From Salipaludibacillus keqinensis (GTDB lineage Bacteria > Bacillota > Bacilli > Bacillales > Salisediminibacteriaceae): DNA of 64,000 nt. The notes under the pieces are model-generated. The model worked only from the letters and a program-made list of their open reading frames with translations. It was not told where the DNA came from and did not search any database. The position numbers were made by a program, and so were the translations under genes. The stretch spans positions 310,001 to 374,000 of the forward strand of contig NZ_PDOD01000003.1 in the NCBI RefSeq assembly GCF_003226325.1. Direction: 5' to 3'. Shown here piece by piece: positions 33,566 through 42,213 of the stretch (its first letter is position 1; each line of letters begins with the position of its first letter).

Positions 33566-35377
33566 ATGAAAAAAATGTTAAGAAATATGACTTTTAGAAG
33601 CAAAATTTTATCTGTCCTCCTATTAACGACTGCGCTTCTTAGCAGTTTTTCATTTGTATTCATCCAATCGATGAATGAAATGAACCAAGTGAGTGATGAT
33701 TTAACGAACAGAAATATACCGGAGTTCGTCTGGCTGTCTCATTGGGAGGAGACGTTACATGTGAAGGAACACATGGTGGAAACAGCGCTCATATCTGAGT
33801 TTTGTTGTGATTTTATTGATAGGTATGAGGTCTATCAAAGAGATGCAGATGAAGAGTTAATCGAAGAGTATGGACAGGTTCCCCGAGCATTGGAGCACCT
33901 TAAACGGGAGATGGATTTACTGGATTTTCTCATCATCAATGAAGTAAGCGGATTGATTTCATTTGGCAGTGAAGACGCAGCTGCGAGTGTCATACAAGAA
34001 CAATATCTTACCCAGATGAGCGAATTACATCAGGATGTACATGCGGAGAAGGACGCCGTCTTAACGTCGTTAAAAGGTCACTCAGACCGCTTTTCTTACA
34101 TTATTGAAGATTCGTTATGGCTCTTGTTACTGTTAACCTCTTTAGCGATTATCCTATCCATTCTTGCTGCCTACATCATTAGCAAAGACTTAACTCGCCC
34201 CGTGGAAAAAATCGAGAGGAAGTTAGGGAAAATTGCTAAAGGTCAATATGGGCTGACCCTAGAGGAGGCAAATCAAGTAGAATTAAAGTCGTTAACGAAG
34301 TCGATTAACGCCATGTCTGTAAGATTGAAAGAGTCGTTCGAGACGATTATGGATGATAAAGTGTACCGCGAACAAATATTAAATTCCTTACCTATAGGCA
34401 TTGTCACCTCTGATGAGAAAACAGGAGATCTCGTCTTAAATGATGCAGCGAAGCAATTGTTAGGGAGTCAGCCAGAACATATATGGTCGCTCGTGGGAAG
34501 AAAGAATTATCCAATCAATAAAGATTTTTGGTTGGCTTTCTCATCAAAAGAGATCTTTCAAAATGTGAAACTGTCGTATCAATCATCAGAAGGACAAAGG
34601 TTTTTGCTCGTCTCTCAATCTCAATTAGTTAATCGAAACAGAGAAATCATCGGAAAAGTCTTTTACTACATAGATATAACTGAAACAGAAGAACTAGAAA
34701 AGAAAATGCAACAAAATGAGAAGTTGGCCTATGTGGGCGAATTATCTGCTGGAGCAGCTCATGAAATACGTAATCCTTTAGCGGTCATTGACGGATTTCT
34801 TTCCTTGATGAATCAATCATTATCATCCGGGGAACGAGAACAATACCGTGTCCCTCTTCTGTTAAAGGAACTGGAGCGAATCAATTCAATTATAGAGGAA
34901 ATGTTGATGCTGACAAAACCGAGTGCACCAAATATGAAGAAAGTCTACCTAGAAGATATTCTTCAGGACATCTTACCTTTAATAAAACAGTCGGCGGGGA
35001 ACGAAGAGATCCAGTTTCATATTCAATTGCAACCCTCCCCTCTCTATATAGACCCAGCTCAAATGAAACAAGTGCTGCACAACTTAGTTCGAAATAGCGT
35101 AGAAGCTATGGACGGAAGCGGGGAAATTTCAATTACTTCTGAAATCCTTGACAACAAGTATCAAATCTTTCTTCAAGATACCGGACCTGGAATTCCCGAG
35201 AATATAAAAAGAGAGATATTCGATCCATTCTTAACATCAAAAGATAGTGGTACCGGCTTAGGGTTAACGATTGCCCAACGAATCCTCAACAATCATGAGG
35301 GTAAACTGGAGTTGCTTTCATCTTCTGAAAGTGGTACGTGCTTTCTCCTTGAGCTCCCCTTCTCTGAGGGACAATGA
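33566..35377 (+). CDS. Membrane sensor histidine kinase, sporulation (Kin) type
   Basis: The protein has 603 residues. Helix 1 (about 11-33), an extracellular helical segment (35-182) and helix 2 (184-205) lead to HAMP (206-260), PAS (about 265-375), HisKA with GELSAGAAHEIRNPLAVIDGF (His399) and HATPase (N510, DTGPG at 538, GTGLGLTIA at 562). The H-box AGxAHEIRNPL..I.GFL.L is the one found in B. subtilis KinA-E, which feed Spo0F/Spo0A. No response regulator gene is adjacent, also as for orphan Kin kinases. It forms an operon with the Med-like receptor. ATG 33566 follows AAAGGAGGAGG. Role in the phosphorelay is inferred. Confidence 0.87.
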   Translation: MKKMLRNMTFRSKILSVLLLTTALLSSFSFVFIQSMNEMNQVSDDLTNRNIPEFVWLSHWEETLHVKEHMVETALISEFCCDFIDRYEVYQRDADEELIEEYGQVPRALEHLKREMDLLDFLIINEVSGLISFGSEDAAASVIQEQYLTQMSELHQDVHAEKDAVLTSLKGHSDRFSYIIEDSLWLLLLLTSLAIILSILAAYIISKDLTRPVEKIERKLGKIAKGQYGLTLEEANQVELKSLTKSINAMSVRLKESFETIMDDKVYREQILNSLPIGIVTSDEKTGDLVLNDAAKQLLGSQPEHIWSLVGRKNYPINKDFWLAFSSKEIFQNVKLSYQSSEGQRFLLVSQSQLVNRNREIIGKVFYYIDITETEELEKKMQQNEKLAYVGELSAGAAHEIRNPLAVIDGFLSLMNQSLSSGEREQYRVPLLLKELERINSIIEEMLMLTKPSAPNMKKVYLEDILQDILPLIKQSAGNEEIQFHIQLQPSPLYIDPAQMKQVLHNLVRNSVEAMDGSGEISITSEILDNKYQIFLQDTGPGIPENIKREIFDPFLTSKDSGTGLGLTIAQRILNNHEGKLELLSSSESGTCFLLELPFSEGQ

Positions 35378-35399
35378 ACGAGGTGAGGGGGAAGTTTGT

Positions 35400-35483
35400 C
35401 TATAATATACCAGGAGAATTAGAGCGTATAGAGCTAAAATTCGTGCATATAGTGAGATAGTTGCTACATAGAACAGATTTCCA
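35400..35483. repeat. Degenerate 21-bp intergenic repeat, about four units
   Basis: Units begin at 35400, 35421, 35442 and 35463 (partial), for example CGTGCATATAGTGAGATAGTT. A TATA or CATA core falls at a fixed place in each 21-bp unit and most end in TT. The tract lies between the kinase stop codon and its terminator, so it is transcribed. It is the same type as 41961-42107. Confidence 0.65.
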
Positions 35484-35511
35484 CACTTTCTACTGTTTTC
35501 TTCAATCAAAT

Positions 35512-35547
35512 ATAAATAAGCATGAGACTGAACTCATGCTTATTTAT
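35512..35547 (+). terminator. Terminator of the receptor-kinase operon
   Basis: ATAAATAAGCATGAG (35512-35526) pairs perfectly with CTCATGCTTATTTAT (35533-35547), with a 6-base loop and T-rich sequence after. Confidence 0.88.
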
Positions 35548-35594
35548 ATTTATTTTATTGATTGTTTACCCTGGAAATAAAATTTGATTGTTTG

Positions 35595-35741
35595 TTATGA
35601 CATCTTGATAGGAGGAAGCTCACTGCTCAATTTCACTAAAGGCACAAGTGCGACATCTGCTTCACTCTCCTCAGCCTGCACCTTCACAATACTAACTACA
35701 TTTAAAACAATGGGGGAATGTGCTGGGAAATTCAACTGTAT
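35595..35741 (-). pseudogene. Possible decayed coding fragment
   Basis: On the minus strand a frame without ATG or ribosome site reads NVVSIVKVQAEESEADVALV, then PLVKLSSELPPIKMS and a stop at 35595. The composition is protein-like rather than random, and it ends cleanly, but I do not recognise the family. It may be the tail of a lost gene. Confidence 0.3.
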
Positions 35742-35747
35742 TATTTA

Positions 35748-36692
35748 ATAGTACTAACGGTTTTAACAATTTAAGTGACAGGTGAAATGATAGAGAAGAA
35801 TAGTTAAAAAGTAGATGTATAAGATTTATCTCTCAATGCAAAATCGTTGGGTACTCTCTTTCAGTTATTTTCACTTATTACATAAACTAGGTAAAATTAT
35901 GTGACTATTCAATTTCTCCCTTTAAAAAGGCAAATAATAAGTCTATTCTCATCATTTTTTTTTTCATAATGTACTTATCTACAAAGAAAAGAAACAAATG
36001 GTGTGTGAATGAACTGATTTTCATTGATTAATCAACAGGAGAAGGAGTGCGGGAAGCCTTACAGAAAAGGGAATAAGACCTTGTTTTATTATTCATGTTA
36101 ACGAATCGAACGGGATAAGATAGTGTACCTTAATTTCCCATAAAATAACGTCTTTATACTAGATTTGATTTTTTAAATATAGTCTTGATCTATAGAGTGA
36201 GGATTGAAATTAATATTTAATTAGTAAATAGTTTAGTGGAACGTGTGGTTGATATGAAGGCTCTTGTCTATAAGGATTCATTTTATAATGTTTATCTTCC
36301 TCTCCTAAGGCGAACAGGGTAACCTCACTGTTATTAGCGATAGTGGTGCTTTTCGACTGTGTCTCAGAAGATATGTAAGGGATTTTGTCCCACTCCTTCA
36401 GAACGAAAGGATTTCACATAGGGATCTAAAAACATGGTGATCACCCAACAGAATATTTAATAGAACTAAAAAATAAGGAATGATTAGAACGGTATTCTTG
36501 ATAGATTTACATGTCTATTCAGTTCTTAGGTCCTGTGAGGTTGTGCTAGTATTCGTCAGCTGTTTAATCTGAAAAGGTTTACATCCTTTACCAGTTAACC
36601 CTATACTTTAATAGTCAGACTATATAGAGCATCACTTACGGAGATGTAAAATTGTAAGAGATCAGGTACATATTTTAAAGGAGGACATCATT
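35748..36692. other. Long AT-rich non-coding region
   Basis: About 950 bp hold no convincing gene on either strand. Just before the giant nuclease gene, TTTACA, TTTACC and TTAACC occur close together at about 36577-36600, loosely like PhoP half-sites but with short spacing, so I do not claim a Pho box. The large size suggests either complex control of 36693-41822 or decayed genes. Confidence 0.4.
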
Positions 36693-39600
36693 ATGGAGTA
36701 TCGTTCTAGGAAGTATCGGAAATTTTTTGCGACAATCATGGCTGTTATTCTTATCGTAGCTACTATGGCTCCGGCTGTTCCAGCCAGCGCAAACCAAGGG
36801 GGGAACAGTGAAAATGCTGGACCGAAGAGATCAATTGAAGCGATTGAATTAATTGATTCTACTAGTTTTATTATCGATTTTGATAAGACTTATCCAAAAG
36901 GAATAGATATTAATAGAATGATAGATGTAAAAGTAGACTTGGATGACGATACAATTATAGAACCGGAGTTGACCGATTACAAGGTTTCTTCTGAAGACCG
37001 TTCCCAAGTAACAGTTGAACACGTTAACGATGACCTTGATGGATTAGCGGGTAAATTATCTATTAATGACTTTGAAGTCGAGTTTGATTATAGAGATGAA
37101 GCTGAAAGATACTTTTCATTAGACATCTTCCATACTAATGATATCCATTCAAAAATAGATCATTTCGGAAAGATCTCTGCTTTTATCAATGAACAGGGTG
37201 AAGAGGCTTCAAACCATCTCTACTTAGATGCTGGAGATATATTCAGTGGAAATGCAGTGGTGGACTTGCAAGAAGGTGAGCCGATTGTAGAACTATTAAA
37301 TGAAATGGGCTTGGATGCCATGGCCATTGGGAACCATGAATTCGACTATGGTCAAGAAGCCTTCGCAGCAAGAGAAGAGCAAGCTAATTTTGACTGGCTT
37401 AGCGCGAACATGGAAGTCGTTGACCCTGAAATACCAATTAAACAACCTGAACCTTATGAAATTTATGAAATTGATGGAGTAAACGTTGGCATTTTCTCAT
37501 TAACACAGAACCCTCCAGCTACACGGTTATCTGGAATTGCTGGAATTGACTTTCATGATTATGTTGAAACAGCTGAACATTACGCATACTTACAAGATGA
37601 AACAGATATTCTTATTGCGTTGACACATATTGGGAATAGCGCGGATAAAAACCTAGCTGAGAATATCGATTTCTTCGATGTTATTATCGGAGGACACTCC
37701 CACAGTAGAATTTTTGAAGCAGACGTAGTTAATGGAACGCCTGTGGTCCAAGCAGGAAGCGATGCTTTATTTGTAGGTCACTTCAATCTTGAATTTGACG
37801 GAACAGATGTGACGTTTAATGACTACTACTTGCAAGATGTGGACGAACTTACTGAGGTTAATCAAGACGTGCAAGATATGGTTGATGCATACAACGCTGA
37901 GGCAGAAGAACTTCTTAAGGAAGTAGTAGGTTTTACAAATACAGGATTAAGCCGAGATGCTCGATGGGCAAGAGACACGTCTCTAGGTAATTTCTGGACC
38001 GATTCAATGAAAGAGGCTCTGAATGCGGATATGGCCATCACAAATAATGGCGGCATCCGTGCCAACATTGAAGAAGGCGATATTACAGCGGGAGATATCT
38101 ATACAGTTGAACCTTTCGGCAATGAACTTAGTGAACTTGAAATTACAGGTGAAGACTTGAGAGAGGTTATTGAATATTCCTACTCTTATCGTACTCAAAA
38201 TGACTTGCAAACTTCGGGACTGACGTTCACGATTTATGTGGATGAGAATGATCAATTTGTAGATGCTGATTTATTTGTTGACGGTGAGCCTATTGATGAC
38301 AATGCAACATACACCCTGGTGACAAATAATTTCATGGCTGAAGGTGGCGACGGTTATGATTTCTCCTCCGCAACTGTGATCCAAGAAGCTGCTGGATATG
38401 TGACAACTGGTATGTTCCAACTGATGGAAGAATTAATGGAATCAGAAGGAGCAGTCGATTATGAAGACGGTGAAGGGCGAATTCAAATCGTTGAAGAGGA
38501 AGAAAATGGAGAAGATGAATTCGAAGGCTCTTCAATTATGGAAATGCGAGAAGCAGAGCTTGGGACATCGCATACTATTCGGGGAGTAGTCACTGCTTAT
38601 TTTGAATCGGGTGGACAAACAAATATGTACATCCAGGATGAAACTGCGGCCGTATTAGTTCGCGGCTCAGGATTAGGAAGCCAGTACAACACTGGAGATA
38701 AGGTGCAATTCACAGGTGAAAGTGATGAGTTTCGAGATATGGTTCAACTAATGGTGTCTGATTCTGAATTAGTTGAAAGAAATCACGGGGAAATCACCCC
38801 ACAAGTTGTTGACTCTACCTTTTTTGAAAACAATGTTCATGACCTCCAAGCACAGCTAATTGAAATTAAAGATGTCCATGTGAATGATAATCCAGAGTTT
38901 GACGATTTTAACGCAGAAGACTCTGCAGGGGACTTCATGATTTATGGTGCGTATGCTGATGTAGAAGAGGATACACAGTATGATTCGATCACAGGAGTCG
39001 TTAATTATCATTTTTATGAAAACAAATTAATGCCTCGGAACGACGATGATCTCGTTGAAGACGCCTCCGTAGTTCAGCCACCCAGAGCTAATCAAGCTTC
39101 AGGTGCTGTAGCCTCAGGAACTGAAATTGTTCTTTCGACGAGTACAGAAGATGCTGAAATATATTACACATTAAATGGGGAAGATCCTACAGACAGTGAT
39201 ACACTCTATGACAGCCCAATCACGATCACGGAAGAAACGACCGTGAAGGCTGTTGCTGTCAAAGATGGCCTAGAAAATAGTGTTGTTCGAGAATTCAACT
39301 ACACATTACTTGCTGAAGCTGGTGAACTAGAAATTTATGATATCCAAGGAGCATCGCACATCTCACCATATGAAGGACAAGTGGTTCGCGAAGTCCAAGG
39401 TATTGTAACGCACACAGAAAACAATGGATTCTACTTCCAAACGGCAGAATCAGATGGTGATGTAAATACTTCGGAAGGGATCTATGTTTATAAACGGAAC
39501 CATGGGGTCGATGTAGGTGACGAGGTTCTTGTTGATGGGAAAGTGGTGGAGTATGAGGAATCAGGCTTCCATGATTTTAGTTCAAACGACAACGATGACC

Positions 39601-41822
39601 TAAGAACAACACAAATTGAAGCAAGTCAGTTAGACGTTCAATCTTCCGGTAATGATTTGCCTGCACCTGTTGTGATAGGCATTGACCGTGAAATTCCAGG
39701 AGATCTTCTGGCTGATCCCGAAAACTATGATATCTATGATCCAGCACAATTTGATGCAGAAGTGAATGCCCTGGATTTTTATGAAAGCTTAGAAGGAATG
39801 CTCGTTGAGATCCCAGGTCAAGTCACCATTACGGGTCCCCAAAAATATGATGAGCTTACGGTTATTTCAGAAGAGTGGGGCCTTGAAAATCGCACGGAAT
39901 CAGGCTCTGTCTATCTTCAAGAAAATGAGCACGATGAAAATTACGCTGAATTAAATACCGAAGTGATGTTCGTAAATGCTCCGAGAGGAACGATTGCTAA
40001 AACAGGTGATTACTTTGAAGAATCTATCGTCGGTGTCGTTGGATACAATTTTAGTAACTTTAAAATTGAACCTATTGAGGGTGGACTTCCAGAACTGCAA
40101 GACGGCGAATTGGAACGTAGAGATGAGACGACGATTGAGTTTGAGGAAGATAAGCTTACAGTCGCTACCTACAACGTAGAAAACTTTCATCCTAATGCAA
40201 ATTCCGAAAGAACCCGTAGGCTGGCTGACTCCATGGCGAATGAGCTAAATTCTCCTGATATTCTCACTCTCGTTGAGGTAATGGATAATTACGGTGAGAG
40301 TGTAGGGCCAGACACGGACGCAAGTGCAAGTTATCAAACATTAATTGATGCGATTAAAGAAAAAACAGGTGTACAGTATGCCTTTACAGAAGTAGCTCCT
40401 ATCCAAGGGAACGACGGAGGAATACCAGGTGGAAACATCCGTGTTGGTCATATCTACCGGGTTGACCGAGTCGAACTTGCAAATGATACTGTGGGACCAA
40501 ATGACGAAGGTATCACGATTGATGAAGAAGGCAATCTAAGCTATGGAACGGGTTTGATTGATCCAACAAATGAAGCGTTTGAAAGATCACGTAAGCCTCT
40601 TCTTACAGAATTCATTTTCAAAGGGGAGCCCGTCTATGTGATTGGAAACCATTGGAATTCCAAATTAGGTGACGAAGCACCATTCGGAATGGTTCAACCT
40701 GCAATGCAAGGTAGTAGAGAACAACGAATGGAAATTGCATCTATCATAGGAGATTTTATTGCAGAACTTAATGAAAAAACTGAAGGTGATCCAAACGTCG
40801 TCGTTCTTGGTGACTTCAATGACTATCCGTGGTCTCCTCCAGTAACGGCACTTACAGAGACAGGCAACTTATATAATTCATTATTCGAATTAGATAGAAG
40901 TGAACAGTATACGTACAGCTACAATGGTAGTACTCAGTCCCTTGACTCTATCTTAGTTTCTGAACACTTGAAAGACGGTCTCGAAGTAGACGCAATGGGC
41001 ATCAACTCTGAGTTTATGTGGGAGCATGGTCGAGCAAGTGACCACGACCCAATGATGGTTCAACTAGAAATTCCTAATATTGATCCCGATTATGATATGG
41101 GTGACGTTTTAGCGCCAGTTATTACGTTTGTGGATGAAGAATTAAATGAAGAGCCTACGATATACTTGAATGTAGGAGATGAATTTGAGGTTCCATCAGT
41201 AACAGCTGAAGACAACGTGGACGGTGATGTAACCGATGAAGTTGAAGTGACTAATAATGTTGATACTTCTATTTCAGGTACGTATGAAGTTCGTTATACC
41301 GTAACAGATGAAGCTGGCAACACAGCGGTAAAAGTTTTAAACGTGATCGTTCAATCTCCAATGGAGCCTTTGGACGAACTATTGAACGGCTCATTCGAAA
41401 ACTGGAGTAATGAGCTTCCTGAAAACTGGTTCGGTGAGTCTTCCAACATCGCTATGTCGAGAGTTGTGCAATCTGATGATGCATATGAAGGAGACTCCTC
41501 TGCACAATTGATCAATACAGGAACGACTCATAATCGTTTTACTACTGATTCCTACGCAATTGAAGAAGGCGTGACGTATGAAGTGAGTTTCTGGGTGAAA
41601 GGAAATGGCGATATTCGAAACGCCATGTACGCACCGGGATACCACGGCAACAACTACAGTAATTATTCTCCGTATACAGAGGTAAGAGGAGAAGAGTGGC
41701 AGCAAGTCACGTGGGAATATGAAGCACCAGGAAACGGAGAAGCGGAAATCATCTTCTCTGTTCGAAACACCTCAGAAGACAACTTATTTATTGATGGTGT
41801 AGAAGTGAATGTAGCAGATTAA
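36693..41822 (+). CDS. Giant secreted 5'-nucleotidase / nuclease (YhcR- and ExeM-like fusion)
   Basis: The protein has 1709 residues. Order: signal peptide (1-34, ending VPASA); calcineurin-type 5'-nucleotidase (about 142-570) with HTNDIHSK, DAGDIFSGN, GNHEFDYG and GGHSHSR; acidic linker; OB-fold region of YhcR type (about 612-790); chitobiase C-terminal-like domain (about 797-870, YYTLNGEDPTDSDT); second OB-fold (about 880-1145); endonuclease/exonuclease/phosphatase domain (about 1150-1465) with ATYNVENF, GNHWNSK, LGDFNDYP and SDHDPM; DUF5011 Ig-like domain (about 1470-1555); C-terminal carbohydrate-binding-like domain. There is no LPXTG anchor, so it is probably released. It would degrade extracellular DNA/RNA and dephosphorylate nucleotides. 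ATG 36693 follows AAAGGAGG. Confidence 0.92.
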   Translation: MEYRSRKYRKFFATIMAVILIVATMAPAVPASANQGGNSENAGPKRSIEAIELIDSTSFIIDFDKTYPKGIDINRMIDVKVDLDDDTIIEPELTDYKVSSEDRSQVTVEHVNDDLDGLAGKLSINDFEVEFDYRDEAERYFSLDIFHTNDIHSKIDHFGKISAFINEQGEEASNHLYLDAGDIFSGNAVVDLQEGEPIVELLNEMGLDAMAIGNHEFDYGQEAFAAREEQANFDWLSANMEVVDPEIPIKQPEPYEIYEIDGVNVGIFSLTQNPPATRLSGIAGIDFHDYVETAEHYAYLQDETDILIALTHIGNSADKNLAENIDFFDVIIGGHSHSRIFEADVVNGTPVVQAGSDALFVGHFNLEFDGTDVTFNDYYLQDVDELTEVNQDVQDMVDAYNAEAEELLKEVVGFTNTGLSRDARWARDTSLGNFWTDSMKEALNADMAITNNGGIRANIEEGDITAGDIYTVEPFGNELSELEITGEDLREVIEYSYSYRTQNDLQTSGLTFTIYVDENDQFVDADLFVDGEPIDDNATYTLVTNNFMAEGGDGYDFSSATVIQEAAGYVTTGMFQLMEELMESEGAVDYEDGEGRIQIVEEEENGEDEFEGSSIMEMREAELGTSHTIRGVVTAYFESGGQTNMYIQDETAAVLVRGSGLGSQYNTGDKVQFTGESDEFRDMVQLMVSDSELVERNHGEITPQVVDSTFFENNVHDLQAQLIEIKDVHVNDNPEFDDFNAEDSAGDFMIYGAYADVEEDTQYDSITGVVNYHFYENKLMPRNDDDLVEDASVVQPPRANQASGAVASGTEIVLSTSTEDAEIYYTLNGEDPTDSDTLYDSPITITEETTVKAVAVKDGLENSVVREFNYTLLAEAGELEIYDIQGASHISPYEGQVVREVQGIVTHTENNGFYFQTAESDGDVNTSEGIYVYKRNHGVDVGDEVLVDGKVVEYEESGFHDFSSNDNDDLRTTQIEASQLDVQSSGNDLPAPVVIGIDREIPGDLLADPENYDIYDPAQFDAEVNALDFYESLEGMLVEIPGQVTITGPQKYDELTVISEEWGLENRTESGSVYLQENEHDENYAELNTEVMFVNAPRGTIAKTGDYFEESIVGVVGYNFSNFKIEPIEGGLPELQDGELERRDETTIEFEEDKLTVATYNVENFHPNANSERTRRLADSMANELNSPDILTLVEVMDNYGESVGPDTDASASYQTLIDAIKEKTGVQYAFTEVAPIQGNDGGIPGGNIRVGHIYRVDRVELANDTVGPNDEGITIDEEGNLSYGTGLIDPTNEAFERSRKPLLTEFIFKGEPVYVIGNHWNSKLGDEAPFGMVQPAMQGSREQRMEIASIIGDFIAELNEKTEGDPNVVVLGDFNDYPWSPPVTALTETGNLYNSLFELDRSEQYTYSYNGSTQSLDSILVSEHLKDGLEVDAMGINSEFMWEHGRASDHDPMMVQLEIPNIDPDYDMGDVLAPVITFVDEELNEEPTIYLNVGDEFEVPSVTAEDNVDGDVTDEVEVTNNVDTSISGTYEVRYTVTDEAGNTAVKVLNVIVQSPMEPLDELLNGSFENWSNELPENWFGESSNIAMSRVVQSDDAYEGDSSAQLINTGTTHNRFTTDSYAIEEGVTYEVSFWVKGNGDIRNAMYAPGYHGNNYSNYSPYTEVRGEEWQQVTWEYEAPGNGEAEIIFSVRNTSEDNLFIDGVEVNVAD

Positions 41823-41838
41823 TACGTAAATGATGGAG

Positions 41839-41873
41839 GACCGGAACCTATAGTGTAGGTTCCGGTCTTTTTT
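41839..41873 (+). terminator. Terminator of the giant nuclease gene
   Basis: GACCGGAACCTA (41839-41850) pairs perfectly with TAGGTTCCGGTC (41856-41867), followed by six T residues. Confidence 0.94.
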
Positions 41874-41960
41874 CGTTTTTGAAAACTGGACATCGAAGTC
41901 AGAGAAGATAGTTTGATTGAGCGTTTACAGTGGGAGTAAGTTTGGGTGAGTAGCAAGGAA

Positions 41961-42107
41961 GTTAATGCATATAGCGGGCAAGTTCGGTCGTATAGAAGAG
42001 AAGTTCATGCGTATAAGAAGTGAGTTGGATCGGATAAAAGAGGAGTTCGGTCGTATAGCGGATGAGTTAGTGCGTATAGCAGAGCAGTTCCATCACATAA
42101 CAAGTTT
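41961..42107. repeat. Seven 21-bp intergenic repeats, also readable as coiled-coil heptads
   Basis: Seven units of exactly 21 bp start at 41961, 41982, 42003, 42024, 42045, 42066 and 42087. The consensus is GTTCGTGCGTATAGCAGAGAA. A frame from ATG 41965 translates each unit as one heptad (FGRIEEK, FMRIRSE, LDRIKEE, FGRIADE, LVRIAEQ), an ideal coiled-coil pattern, but AAGGAAG is only three bases before that ATG. The tract lies between convergent genes, after a terminator. I treat it as a DNA repeat; translation is possible but unproven. Confidence 0.88.
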
Positions 42108-42213
42108 CGACACAATCCGCCACCCCCGAAACTTCCCACAACGATAAAAAAGCCGTCTCGAGACATTAACGATCCCGCAAATGCCACGAAACGACTTCAA
42201 CAATCATCTTCTA

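Noticed and set aside
36570-36605. TTTACA, TTTACC and TTAACC as a PhoP box
   Set aside because: Spacing of two to three bases does not fit the 4-6 bp of direct PhoP repeats; kept only as a remark.
41965-42147. 60-aa coiled-coil protein as an ordinary gene
   Set aside because: The ribosome site is too close to the ATG and the unit structure is shared with non-coding tracts; listed as a repeat instead.
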